From Lachnospiraceae bacterium (GTDB lineage: Bacteria > Bacillota > Clostridia > Lachnospirales > Lachnospiraceae): a stretch of 33,023 nt of DNA. Made by a program: the position numbers and the translations under genes. The stretch is taken from contig VSNJ01000002.1 in NCBI GenBank assembly GCA_009774235.1, positions 1 through 33,023 on the forward strand, in the 5' to 3' direction. Position 1 is the first letter of the stretch. Each line of letters opens with the position of its first letter. Positions 24,601-32,645 of the stretch are shown here, in pieces. The notes beneath the pieces are model-generated. The model saw only the letters and a list, made by a program, of their open reading frames with translations. It was not told the origin of the DNA and made no database searches.

Positions 24601-25029
24601 TTACAACTGCCCTGTTATGCTTAAAAACTGTTCTGGTGTTACAGCTTTTACTTTTGAACTTTTAAAATCACTTATATTCCTTGTAATTATATAGTCTGCA
24701 TTAACCTCTGCTGCACACTTATCCTGTAGACAGTCTTCCAAATCTTTAAACATATCATTTTTTATTGCACTTATAACACTTTCATGGCTTGCACTTGTTA
24801 CAGTTAATATATTGCAGATTCCAAGTAACATTTCCCTCCTTACCCTTGTATCATGCGTTTTTCTTAAAATATAATAAATATCAGGTATTGAATGGAATGC
24901 AACATAACCATTTATCTTTTCTTCTGCACACATAAGGAGTATAGCATATGAATCATTAAAATATGGCTTCCTTGTAGTAAGGTAATCCAGTAATACATTT
25001 GTACCAGCCAGCACTGTTATATTTTTCAT
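24601..25029 (-). CDS. PIN domain protein lacking its first catalytic Asp
   Basis: This 142-residue PIN-domain protein looks like a VapC-family toxin. The first strand reads ITVLAGTNVLLDYL where relatives have a DTN triplet: G9 (codon GGT) replaces the metal-binding Asp (GAT), a single-base change. Other family features remain: SIPDIYYIL (47-55), the acidic KDLEDCLQ around 95-102, and IITRNISDF (114-122) with D121. Loss of the first Asp usually abolishes ribonuclease activity, so this copy is probably inactive or a repressor only. Its start lies inside the upstream antitoxin gene with a good ribosome site (GGAGGCAAGGG). Confidence 0.82.
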   Translation of the reverse strand: MKNITVLAGTNVLLDYLTTRKPYFNDSYAILLMCAEEKINGYVAFHSIPDIYYILRKTHDTRVRREMLLGICNILTVTSASHESVISAIKNDMFKDLEDCLQDKCAAEVNADYIITRNISDFKSSKVKAVTPEQFLSITGQL

Positions 25030-25252
25030 CCCTTGCCTCCGCTAATTCCCTGTCATAATCAATAACAATATTTTCAGGGAAGTTTTTTCTTATATTCTCA
25101 AGCTGGTTAAAAGCTTTTATTTTAGGTGTCAGTTTTTTCTCCTTTCTTCCTGTCATTGTTTCTAACTGCTGGAAAAACTCTATTACAAACTCTATTTTTT
25201 CTTCTGGCATATCTTTAAGCATTGCCATTGCCATCTCTTTTCTTTTTGACAT
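24956..25252 (-). CDS. Probable antitoxin of the second PIN pair
   Basis: This 98-residue protein precedes and overlaps the PIN gene. The N-terminal MSKRKEMAMAMLKDMPEEKIEFVIEFFQQL is a helix pattern seen in small antitoxins of this type, and the tail DRELAEARDEKY resembles the usual toxin-binding end. It then continues 20 more residues by reading through into the toxin gene in another frame, giving a 74-base overlap, longer than usual; a lost stop codon is possible. ATG 25252 has GGGGG upstream; the frame is open 25 codons higher without a site. Confidence 0.7.
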   Translation of the reverse strand: MSKRKEMAMAMLKDMPEEKIEFVIEFFQQLETMTGRKEKKLTPKIKAFNQLENIRKNFPENIVIDYDRELAEARDEKYNSAGWYKCITGLPYYKEAIF

Positions 25253-25336
25253 AATGATACCCCCTGTTTTAAATATTACCAGGTTTACTTTGAATATTAT
25301 TATAACAAGATGCTGTCTGCCATTCAAGTATTGTTT

Positions 25337-26284
25337 TTATACAGCCTTTACAATAAACCTCCTGCTTTTTACAGTGTTTAAAAACCTGGCATAAATATCT
25401 GGCATTTCGGCTTTAAGCTTTTTTGTGTCTATCCTGTTTGTAGTGCTGTTTTTCCATGAAACAAGGAAATTTTCATTCTCTGCATATTCTGCCTTATCCA
25501 TATAAGTTTTTATTTCCTGTTCAATCTTCTTCTTTTCAGTACCAAGCTGGTCTATAAGCCCTGCTATTTCTTCTCTCCTGCGGAGTTTTTCATCAAAACC
25601 TGCAAGTGGTATTGAAAGTTCTTCCCTGCTTTCTGCAAAATGCCTGTTTATAAATGCTTCCGCTGCTTCTGAACCATCTGGTTCTGGCATTATTTTTTCC
25701 ATTACATTATGCTTCCAGAAATTTTCTTCAATCCTTATGAGCTGCTGTATTATTTCTTCATCACGTTCAATTTTCATATATTTAAATTCCCTGCCATATA
25801 CCATTACAGCTATATACCATGCTTGTGCGCCAAGTACAGACATGTAATGGTAACATTGCATTATGTAATGTGCTGGTATTTTACCGTCCTTCCATTTTTC
25901 TGCACTGTAAGGGCTTGCTGTTTTGCACTCAAGCCCTGTTATTCCGTTTTCCCTGCCTGTAACAATCCTGTCCACATCCGCTATCATAAAAGGGTGTTCT
26001 TTGCTTGCATACATTACATTGGCACGCCTCACCTTTAACCCTGACGCTTCTGTAAACCTTTTTGCAACATAATCTTCAAAATCCCTGCCTTCACGCATTG
26101 CTTCATTGTCTGGTGTTTCCCCGCCTGTACTTTCACATGTTTTTGAAACATATACTTCAAGCGGTGATACATAAGGGTTTAAGCCGCATACTGCACCTGC
26201 ATCTGAACCCCCTATGCCATTCTTCCTTAGCATTAACCATTCCTGTTTTTCCATATTTTTTGTTTTTGCAATGATGTTATACAT
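25337..26284 (-). CDS. YqaJ-type viral recombinase (lambda exonuclease family)
   Basis: This 315-residue exonuclease of the YqaJ/lambda-exo fold degrades the 5' strand of duplex DNA ends. It has the N-terminal WLMLRKNGIGGSDAGAVCG, an acidic site with E70, D105 (ADVDRIV) and E119-C-K121 (LECKTAS), then the helix AHYIMQCYHYMSVLGAQAWY, all family marks. A coiled helix at about 225-270 and a C-terminal basic tail follow. GGAGG lies about 10 bases before the ATG. With the Rad52-type protein it makes a Red-like (SynExo) recombination pair, typical of phages and integrative elements. Confidence 0.9.
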   Translation of the reverse strand: MYNIIAKTKNMEKQEWLMLRKNGIGGSDAGAVCGLNPYVSPLEVYVSKTCESTGGETPDNEAMREGRDFEDYVAKRFTEASGLKVRRANVMYASKEHPFMIADVDRIVTGRENGITGLECKTASPYSAEKWKDGKIPAHYIMQCYHYMSVLGAQAWYIAVMVYGREFKYMKIERDEEIIQQLIRIEENFWKHNVMEKIMPEPDGSEAAEAFINRHFAESREELSIPLAGFDEKLRRREEIAGLIDQLGTEKKKIEQEIKTYMDKAEYAENENFLVSWKNSTTNRIDTKKLKAEMPDIYARFLNTVKSRRFIVKAV

Positions 26285-26299
26285 AAAACTGTTTCCTCC

Positions 26300-27253
26300 T
26301 TATAAAATAACTGTTTCTGTATTCCCTGCATTTAAAACTGACAGTTTCTCTTTTTCATAACTGTAATAATATAAATTATCTGACAGGGTTTCATCCAGTG
26401 AAACTTCTGTACGGTTCACTTCCCTTAGCATATCTTCCAAATCCCTGGGGTTATATAACCCATTGTCAGGAATAATTATAAATTCATGTATGCTTGAAGG
26501 TATAAGGAACAGGCTTGTGCCTTTCCTTTCTGCAAGCCTCTTTAATATTCCTGGATAAAATATTGCTGCTGCACCGTATATCCCTTTCTGGTTTGACATT
26601 ACAAGCCATTCCCCTTTACAGCCTGGGATACTGCCGCCTGCTGGCTGCACACCTCCATCCTTCGGGTTTAAAAGCCTGTTTATTAATTTCTCTAACGGGC
26701 ATAATCCCACAGGTAAAAGCCTGGCTGTATTTTCCAGTGCATAACTGGCAGTATCCTTTTCATCCCATCCAAAGCCCCTGCACATGCTTTTTGTAACTTT
26801 AATTTTAGCCATGCCGTCCATGCCATCTCCTGCAAGCACATACAGTACCAGTGCAAGACCTGCATATTCTGAATATACTGCATCACTGAGGAAATCTTTG
26901 TTTTTGTCCTTGTTAATTAATACCAGGAACAGCCTCTCTTTTACCCATTCCTTTCTGGAAAGGTTTAATGCAAGGTTTCTGTCCTCTTTAATAAGCCCTT
27001 CTATGCTGTTATATTCCTTTATAATGCTTTCTGCTGTTTCGGCAGCAGTATACCCGTATGAAATATGCCTGCTGTAAAAACTTTCAAGGTAAAAAGCTGG
27101 TGAAACCATGTTTTCCCCGTCTGTTATTAAAAGTGCATAAACTTTACCTTTATTTATTTTTTCTACAGTAAGTTTTCTTACTTTATACCCATTGCCAAGT
27201 TTCTTCCTTAAAACACTGGCTGTTTCCTCTGCAAACCCTTCTGTCCCCTGCAT
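26300..27253 (-). CDS. DUF5688 family protein
   Basis: This 317-residue protein matches the DUF5688 family, found mainly in Lachnospiraceae and related Clostridia, often in mobile elements. Typical features are KLTVEKINKGKVYALLI, the SPAFYLESFYS segment and a later NQKGIYGAAAIFYPGILKRLA. No catalytic motif is evident. ATG 27253 has GGAGG 9-10 bases upstream; the frame is open nine codons higher. It sits in a block of leftward genes (DUF932, DUF5688, YqaJ) with short gaps of 15 to 33 bases, so one transcript is likely. Function unknown. Confidence 0.8.
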   Translation of the reverse strand: MQGTEGFAEETASVLRKKLGNGYKVRKLTVEKINKGKVYALLITDGENMVSPAFYLESFYSRHISYGYTAAETAESIIKEYNSIEGLIKEDRNLALNLSRKEWVKERLFLVLINKDKNKDFLSDAVYSEYAGLALVLYVLAGDGMDGMAKIKVTKSMCRGFGWDEKDTASYALENTARLLPVGLCPLEKLINRLLNPKDGGVQPAGGSIPGCKGEWLVMSNQKGIYGAAAIFYPGILKRLAERKGTSLFLIPSSIHEFIIIPDNGLYNPRDLEDMLREVNRTEVSLDETLSDNLYYYSYEKEKLSVLNAGNTETVIL

Positions 27254-27286
27254 ATTTTTTCCTCCATTTCCCATATCCATGTATTC

Positions 27287-28222
27287 TTATGCTGCCATAA
27301 CAAGCTTAAAAGCCTTGTCAGTCACAGGGTTTCCTTCCATTGTTTTGTTAAACAGTGTTTCCCTGTAATTCCTTGTTTCACGCAATGGTTTTGAATGTGT
27401 TGCAAAATCGGAAACTGCATTTATAAAACGGTAACAGTTCCCTGGCATGTCTTTTAAATCTGGTGCATATTTATAACGCAGCATTATGTCTTCACGCTGT
27501 CTGAGTACATTTTTCTCTGTTGTCTGTGACACATTTTCCTGGACAGGCAGCAGCATGGAAATATATTCTTTTACTGCTGCATCTGTAAGCTTTTTCTTTG
27601 AAAGCACATCAAACGTTTTTCCAAGTTCTGACATGTATTCTTCTGCCTTGTATATGGTTTCCTTTGTATCTTCAAGCTTTGCAGCAATATCGCCTGTGTG
27701 GTGTACTGACCATATACGGTCTGCATTTTCCAGGGCAAAGTTGAGTGTATTATTGCAGACCACCCTGACAGGCGTCATTGCAATCTTTATAGCCCCTGAA
27801 CCATCATGTGTGTTTGAAAACACAAGGTATGGCATAATCTGTTCCCCCTGTATTATGTACTTTTCCGGGAGTTTTGCTAAAATCCATGTCTTCCTTCCTC
27901 CCATAAGGCTTCCTGCCGTTTCATAGCGCACACCTTCCCCAAGAAGACCATCAGTAAATGCAAAGGCATCCCTGTTCTGCACCACTTTATAACGGCTGGT
28001 GACAATGCCAAGGACTGAGCTGTCATAATCCCTTACATTGGCATAATAACCTTTAACCTGTACCCCGTCCTGTGTAAACACTGGTTTCTGTACCACATCC
28101 CAGTCAAGACCTGCTGCAATTAACGCCTCCCTTGAACCTGGTGCATCTTCCACCATTGTGCCTAAGCCATGCCAGGGTTTTTCCCTGCCTGTAAAAAACA
28201 TTGTTTCAACTTCTGCTGCCAT
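27287..28222 (-). CDS. DUF932 family phage/plasmid-like protein
   Basis: This 311-residue protein belongs to the DUF932 group, common beside phage and plasmid recombination genes. Hallmarks are FTGREKPWHGLGTMVEDAPG, LGIVTSRYKVVQNRDAFAF and IKIAMTPVRVVCNNTLNFAL. Its role is unknown; genes of this group often neighbour recombination or anti-defence genes. ATG 28222 follows GGAGGAAAG and shares its A with the stop codon of a 41-residue frame upstream (TAATG), so the two are translationally coupled. An alternative start 30 codons higher (28312) would overlap that small frame and lacks a ribosome site. Confidence 0.85.
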   Translation of the reverse strand: MAAEVETMFFTGREKPWHGLGTMVEDAPGSREALIAAGLDWDVVQKPVFTQDGVQVKGYYANVRDYDSSVLGIVTSRYKVVQNRDAFAFTDGLLGEGVRYETAGSLMGGRKTWILAKLPEKYIIQGEQIMPYLVFSNTHDGSGAIKIAMTPVRVVCNNTLNFALENADRIWSVHHTGDIAAKLEDTKETIYKAEEYMSELGKTFDVLSKKKLTDAAVKEYISMLLPVQENVSQTTEKNVLRQREDIMLRYKYAPDLKDMPGNCYRFINAVSDFATHSKPLRETRNYRETLFNKTMEGNPVTDKAFKLVMAA

Positions 28223-28347
28223 TATTTCTTTCCTCCTTTCCTTTTTGCAACTGCTTCTATAAATGACATAAGCGTTACAATGCCTCCTGCTGTTTCTTTC
28301 AGTACCTTCCATGCAATTTTTCCTGTTTTGAATAAAACGTTCCTCAT
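28222..28347 (-). CDS. Small basic protein coupled to DUF932 (41 aa)
   Basis: A 42-codon frame with AAAGGGG before its ATG encodes a short basic protein, MRNVLFKTGKIAWKVLKETA onward, ending AKRKGGKK. The core is an amphipathic or weakly hydrophobic helix with a strongly basic tail. Its stop overlaps the DUF932 start by one base (TAATG). I do not know a family; the coupling suggests a partner of the DUF932 protein. Confidence 0.6.
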   Translation of the reverse strand: MRNVLFKTGKIAWKVLKETAGGIVTLMSFIEAVAKRKGGKK

Positions 28348-28427
28348 AAAATCCCCTTTCAGTGATAATTTAATTTGTTACATAGAGATAATGTATAAAT
28401 GAAAACATAGAAATTACATAAAAAAAT

Positions 28428-28464
28428 ACAGCAGGATATATGTTTCAAACATATATCCTGCTGT
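28428..28464 (-). terminator. Terminator of the SEL1-HerA-nuclease operon
   Basis: A perfect 18-bp inverted repeat ACAGCAGGATATATGTTT / AAACATATATCCTGCTGT with a 1-base centre. Leftward it is followed by ATTTTTTT. It starts 29 bases after the nuclease stop codon and isolates this operon from the DUF932 block. Confidence 0.9.
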
Positions 28465-28492
28465 TTATAGACTATATTATATAATAATTTAT

Positions 28493-29254
28493 TTATTGTG
28501 TTCTTGTTTTCCAATGATTTCTTTTTTCTATTTGATACTGTCTTTTTAAGCTAGGATTATTTCTCCAGCTATCCGAAGTCTTTGTATGAAGGATTTTATG
28601 ATTACCATCACCATGTTCACTATCTGCACAAAGTTCTACAAAAGGACTATCAAATTCCTGTCCTAAATGGTGTAATTCTATACGTTCACCAGTCTTTGAA
28701 TCAATTGGAGAAAGTCCCTTTTCCATCAATTCCCGGTTTGTCATGCCAGTTCTTTTATCAACATAATCAAGGTCAATATCTTTCAAAAGACACTTTCTGC
28801 CATTAATTTCCCCTTCATGCAGACCAGCATTTTTATATATCTCATATTCTTCCATACTTTTTATAGCATCTACTATTTCATCAGGCCAGCCTGATTCTTC
28901 TTTTATAATTTCTTTTTCTTCTTTTGTCAGCCCCTCCTTATTTTGTATATCTTTGCCAGATAAGTTATCAGATTTAAATACTTTTTCCAAAGAATTGATA
29001 TTTAAAGGATTTTTCTTGTTATTATAAGATATTTCTTGTCCAGCCATTTCTGGTTTAATATTCATATAACCTGATACCATATGACTTTTTTCAATTGTAT
29101 TATTAGAATCTTTGAGCATATCATTAAATAAATTGTCCCATAAACTTCTTGCATCTTCAACCCCAATATTTCCCTCTGGCTTTATTTTTGTATACCCCTC
29201 CGGCTGTGAAAACAATACTTCTGGCTTCTCCAGTTTCATTCTAATTTCTTGCAT
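28493..29254 (-). CDS. LHH-type HNH/EndoVII superfamily nuclease
   Basis: This 253-residue protein has a C-terminal nuclease domain (about 155-250) of the LHH branch of the HNH/EndoVII fold. The family signature is present: DLDYVDKRTGMTNRELMEKG, then ERIELHHLGQEFDSPFVEL with L194-H195-H196, and SEHGDGNHKILH with H214, N218, H219 and H223 as candidate catalytic or metal residues. LHH domains are best known as the toxic tips of polymorphic toxins. Residues 1-150 are charged and without a known fold. There is no signal peptide. The ATG shares its A with the stop codon of the HerA-type gene (TAATG at 29252-29256), so the two are made together. No immunity gene follows. Confidence 0.85.
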   Translation of the reverse strand: MQEIRMKLEKPEVLFSQPEGYTKIKPEGNIGVEDARSLWDNLFNDMLKDSNNTIEKSHMVSGYMNIKPEMAGQEISYNNKKNPLNINSLEKVFKSDNLSGKDIQNKEGLTKEEKEIIKEESGWPDEIVDAIKSMEEYEIYKNAGLHEGEINGRKCLLKDIDLDYVDKRTGMTNRELMEKGLSPIDSKTGERIELHHLGQEFDSPFVELCADSEHGDGNHKILHTKTSDSWRNNPSLKRQYQIEKRNHWKTRTQ

Positions 29255-32200
29255 TATAGAATACCTCCCTTTTCCTGGTACAATTCTGTATATTTGCATA
29301 AAATGCCATTATATGAGCTATCCCTTATTGTATGTTCATAAATAATTAATGCAATAACCAAATCAACCTGTTCAGCTGAATAACCCTTAACAGATGGATT
29401 AAGCCTTTCTGTAACTATATCCAGCCACTCTGTAATTTCTTCACAATTCCTTGCCTCATGTATTGCCTGTCCAGCTTTTAAGAAATCATAAATAAGTTTA
29501 CGCAATGACTCTACAGCCCTGTCAGCATCAGCAGTTATATATTCTATAAACTCACATTTAACTATTGTTTCCAGCCTTGAATGGATAATGGCTTTTCTTA
29601 ACCTTTTAATATCAATCCTGTCACCCTTACGGTACAATTCTTTATTCATAATACATTCTAAAAGAGAGTGTCCAATATCATTATACTCTTCATTATTTAT
29701 TCTTTTTTGCAAACGTTTCTCTTTCTCCTGGCAACAGGATGTTTCACCATCTTCTTCATACTTATCTACTTTACATAAAACTGGCTCTAACCATCCGCTT
29801 TGCGTAATTGCTGTTACACCTTTTTCAAGCCGTCCTAATTCAACAATCTGGTCATCATCCAGCCCTGCAGCTTTTCCTACAAGTTCCCTGTCAGAAAAAT
29901 CTGGTAATCTTAGTATGATTTTAGTATTAGTATTTCTGATTACGGACATATCAAGCAATCCAGGGGACTGGTCAGCAATAATAAACCCTTCCCCATATGT
30001 TCTCATTTCAGCAATAGAATTTGCCAGCATTTCTACAGATTTACCTAACATATTAGCACCATCTGCTGGCTGTTCGGCAGATGTTCTTTTCAACAAATTA
30101 TGTGCTTCTTCCAGTATTGTAACATGATGAAGTTTCTCATTTGGTTTAGAAGACTGCATACGGTGCTCCTGCAATTTTAGAACAAGCAATCCCATTATTA
30201 ATGCCTTTGTTTCTGATGAACCTACCCTGCTTAAATCAACAATAGCATTTTCATCAAACAACTGTGAACCAGGTATATCATCTGCTGTAAATACCAGACC
30301 ATTAATTCCATTAGTAAGGGATTTTATCCTTGTTACCAAAGAACCTGTATAGTCACCCTTATTATCATCTGAATAATCACTTTCTTCAAGCACTTTTTTT
30401 ATCTGTATAAGTACATCTATAAATGTAGGAAATAAAGCATCATCATATTTATTTGTAGAATTTACCAAATCCCATCCTGCAACAATATAAGAACGTTCAA
30501 TAGCATCTTTTAACACTGCTGGCATTGCAGCATACATTGGCCAGCATACATTGAAAATTTCAACAAGCCTGTCCATATGTTCAAGAACATGGATATCTGG
30601 TGGAAAACTAAAAGGGTTAATGTGAAGCATTTCCCAATCTACCAGTTTAGGATTTGTTCCATAAACTGCAACGTCATTTCTTGTGCCAAGTATAGTTTTA
30701 TACTCACCTTTTGCTGGTTCTACAACAAGAAATTTTACATTTTCTTTTGTAAGTCTTTCTAACAGAGTATAAATAGTATTAGATTTTCCAGAGCCTGTTG
30801 AACCTGTAATAAATGTATGGGAAGAAAGGGTCTGTACATCTATATTAACAGATGCCTTTTTTTCAATCTGTCCCATGTGATATATATTTCCAAGCTTGAT
30901 TCTTTTTATATCTTTATCTGAATCTGTAAATCCTGTTTTATAGGCTACATTACGCCCGAACTCTGCATGTTCAATTACAGGAAGCCCATATACAGATTTT
31001 GTAGGCAGTCCCAGATGTAATGGCAATTCCAGTCCGCTTACAATAGTACCTGGTGTATAGGTTATAAAGTCTTGTGTATTATCAGTTTCTTTTGAAATTG
31101 ATAAAGCAAAAACAGGATGGACAAATCTGGAAAGGTATTGCTTGATTCCATTAACTTTTTCAGGTTCATCAATTATATTCCATGTATTAATAGCTCCATT
31201 CTCTACAGAAGAACCTTCTCCAAGCATTAATGCCCTGTATGTATTTGCAGCAAGGATACTGCTGTCTTCTTTTCCAGATAAAAAGTATGCACCACAACTA
31301 TATGCACCATAATCTTCACCCTCCTGGCTTCGTTTAAGCTGTTCTTCAATCCGTTTTAGCATTTCTTCTATGGATTTATTAGTATTTTCAATTTGCAGAG
31401 TCCGGCCAGTTCCATTTGTTTTTGTTTCACTAAATGTTTCTGTTTTACTGTCAGTTTTTGTTTCACTGTGTGATGTTCCATCAGAAACAGTCCGTGCATA
31501 ACCAGCATTTAAACCGCCGTTCATTCCCGAAGTTTCTCCAATAGTATCAGAAATAGCATTAGATATGGATTGTGATTGGCTACTCTTTTGCATTATATTG
31601 CCAGTAAATGATGCTGCCTTACTGGCAGCTATAATTGTACTGCCAATTACAGGGTTTGCTAGCATTGCAATCTTTCCAATAAAAGCAATTCCGTTACCTA
31701 CACTTGATAATGCTTGTCCTGCTATTGCTGCTTTTGATGGTTTTGTAATACTGTCAGTTTTTGTACAAGAATCTGTATGGCTATTTGATTTAGAAGAATT
31801 AATCCCCATGTTTACTCCAGCATGAATTGTATGAGCCTGGGTATGGCTTGTTCCAACTGTTACAGCCTTAGAAACACCCTTACTCAGACTTTCCATTACA
31901 GATGTACTTTCATTTTCATTATATGACCACACACTTTTCCTAAAGGAGGATAATGTACTATACAAACTTTCATATCCGTTTCTAATAGATATCTGTTCAT
32001 CTATAGTTATTGGTTCTGCAAGAAAAATAGCAGTATATGTATGTCCACGCATGGCATCAATAAAACGTTCAAGTCCTTGGACAAAACTTTTATTTTCAGT
32101 TTTAGATTTATCACGTATAGATGCCACACAAGAAACAGAAGAAATATATTTTGCAGCTCCTTTTCCAAAAAAAATATTTTCCACCAGTTCAGGCATTTCC

Positions 32201-32631
32201 TTCTGTGAAGGCATATCTCTAAATATAGTTCCTGGGAAATTACTTTTTATACCACTTTTTAAGGTTCTAAAGGAAATCCCTAGATTCTGGCTATCTTTTC
32301 CCCATTCATTCCTTACTCCAATATAAATCTTTGCAGGTGCACCAATTTTTTCTACATCAACCATTACAACTAAATTGCATCCTAAAGACATGCTTGCATG
32401 ATAAACTGTAGAAAGTTTTTGAAAAATATCTTCTCCTTTTTTGTAAGTTAGTTCTTCCATGCATATAAAACGCAGGTTATCTCCCGCATTTTCATCTAAA
32501 AAAGCATCACCAGGCTTAACCAACGGATACTTTCTAAGTTCAGTAAGGTATTTTTTATAAACAGTATGCTGTGCTAAAGTAACTGCATATTCAAGCTCCT
32601 CTTTGCTACGGTTATCAATATCATTATTCAA
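29254..32631 (-). CDS. Large HerA/DUF87-type ATPase with Ser/Thr-rich and hydrophobic insertion
   Basis: This 1125-residue ATPase has four parts. Residues 1-240 form an alpha/beta domain that I cannot name. About 245-410 is a Ser/Thr/His-rich region (SHTQAHTIHAGVNMG and SHSETKTDSKTETF) around a glycine-rich hydrophobic core (about 300-347). About 600-960 is the HerA/FtsK-like motor: Walker A GSTGSGKS (610-617), then EPAKGEYK, Walker B HVTILEEAHN (836-845), IIADQSPGLL and a TKIILRL arginine-finger region. The last 160 residues are helical with a CC pair. The start is TTG 32631, 8 bases after GGGGG. It lies 14 bases after the SEL1 gene and overlaps the nuclease gene by one base. A hexameric DNA or protein translocase is likely. 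Confidence 0.85.
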   Translation of the reverse strand: MNNDIDNRSKEELEYAVTLAQHTVYKKYLTELRKYPLVKPGDAFLDENAGDNLRFICMEELTYKKGEDIFQKLSTVYHASMSLGCNLVVMVDVEKIGAPAKIYIGVRNEWGKDSQNLGISFRTLKSGIKSNFPGTIFRDMPSQKEMPELVENIFFGKGAAKYISSVSCVASIRDKSKTENKSFVQGLERFIDAMRGHTYTAIFLAEPITIDEQISIRNGYESLYSTLSSFRKSVWSYNENESTSVMESLSKGVSKAVTVGTSHTQAHTIHAGVNMGINSSKSNSHTDSCTKTDSITKPSKAAIAGQALSSVGNGIAFIGKIAMLANPVIGSTIIAASKAASFTGNIMQKSSQSQSISNAISDTIGETSGMNGGLNAGYARTVSDGTSHSETKTDSKTETFSETKTNGTGRTLQIENTNKSIEEMLKRIEEQLKRSQEGEDYGAYSCGAYFLSGKEDSSILAANTYRALMLGEGSSVENGAINTWNIIDEPEKVNGIKQYLSRFVHPVFALSISKETDNTQDFITYTPGTIVSGLELPLHLGLPTKSVYGLPVIEHAEFGRNVAYKTGFTDSDKDIKRIKLGNIYHMGQIEKKASVNIDVQTLSSHTFITGSTGSGKSNTIYTLLERLTKENVKFLVVEPAKGEYKTILGTRNDVAVYGTNPKLVDWEMLHINPFSFPPDIHVLEHMDRLVEIFNVCWPMYAAMPAVLKDAIERSYIVAGWDLVNSTNKYDDALFPTFIDVLIQIKKVLEESDYSDDNKGDYTGSLVTRIKSLTNGINGLVFTADDIPGSQLFDENAIVDLSRVGSSETKALIMGLLVLKLQEHRMQSSKPNEKLHHVTILEEAHNLLKRTSAEQPADGANMLGKSVEMLANSIAEMRTYGEGFIIADQSPGLLDMSVIRNTNTKIILRLPDFSDRELVGKAAGLDDDQIVELGRLEKGVTAITQSGWLEPVLCKVDKYEEDGETSCCQEKEKRLQKRINNEEYNDIGHSLLECIMNKELYRKGDRIDIKRLRKAIIHSRLETIVKCEFIEYITADADRAVESLRKLIYDFLKAGQAIHEARNCEEITEWLDIVTERLNPSVKGYSAEQVDLVIALIIYEHTIRDSSYNGILCKYTELYQEKGGIL

Positions 32632-32645
32632 AAAAACAGCCCCCT

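Noticed and set aside
29588..30127. 179-codon frame on the plus strand
   Set aside because: It lies antisense inside the HerA-type ATPase gene, including the motor domain, and has no ribosome site or recognisable product.
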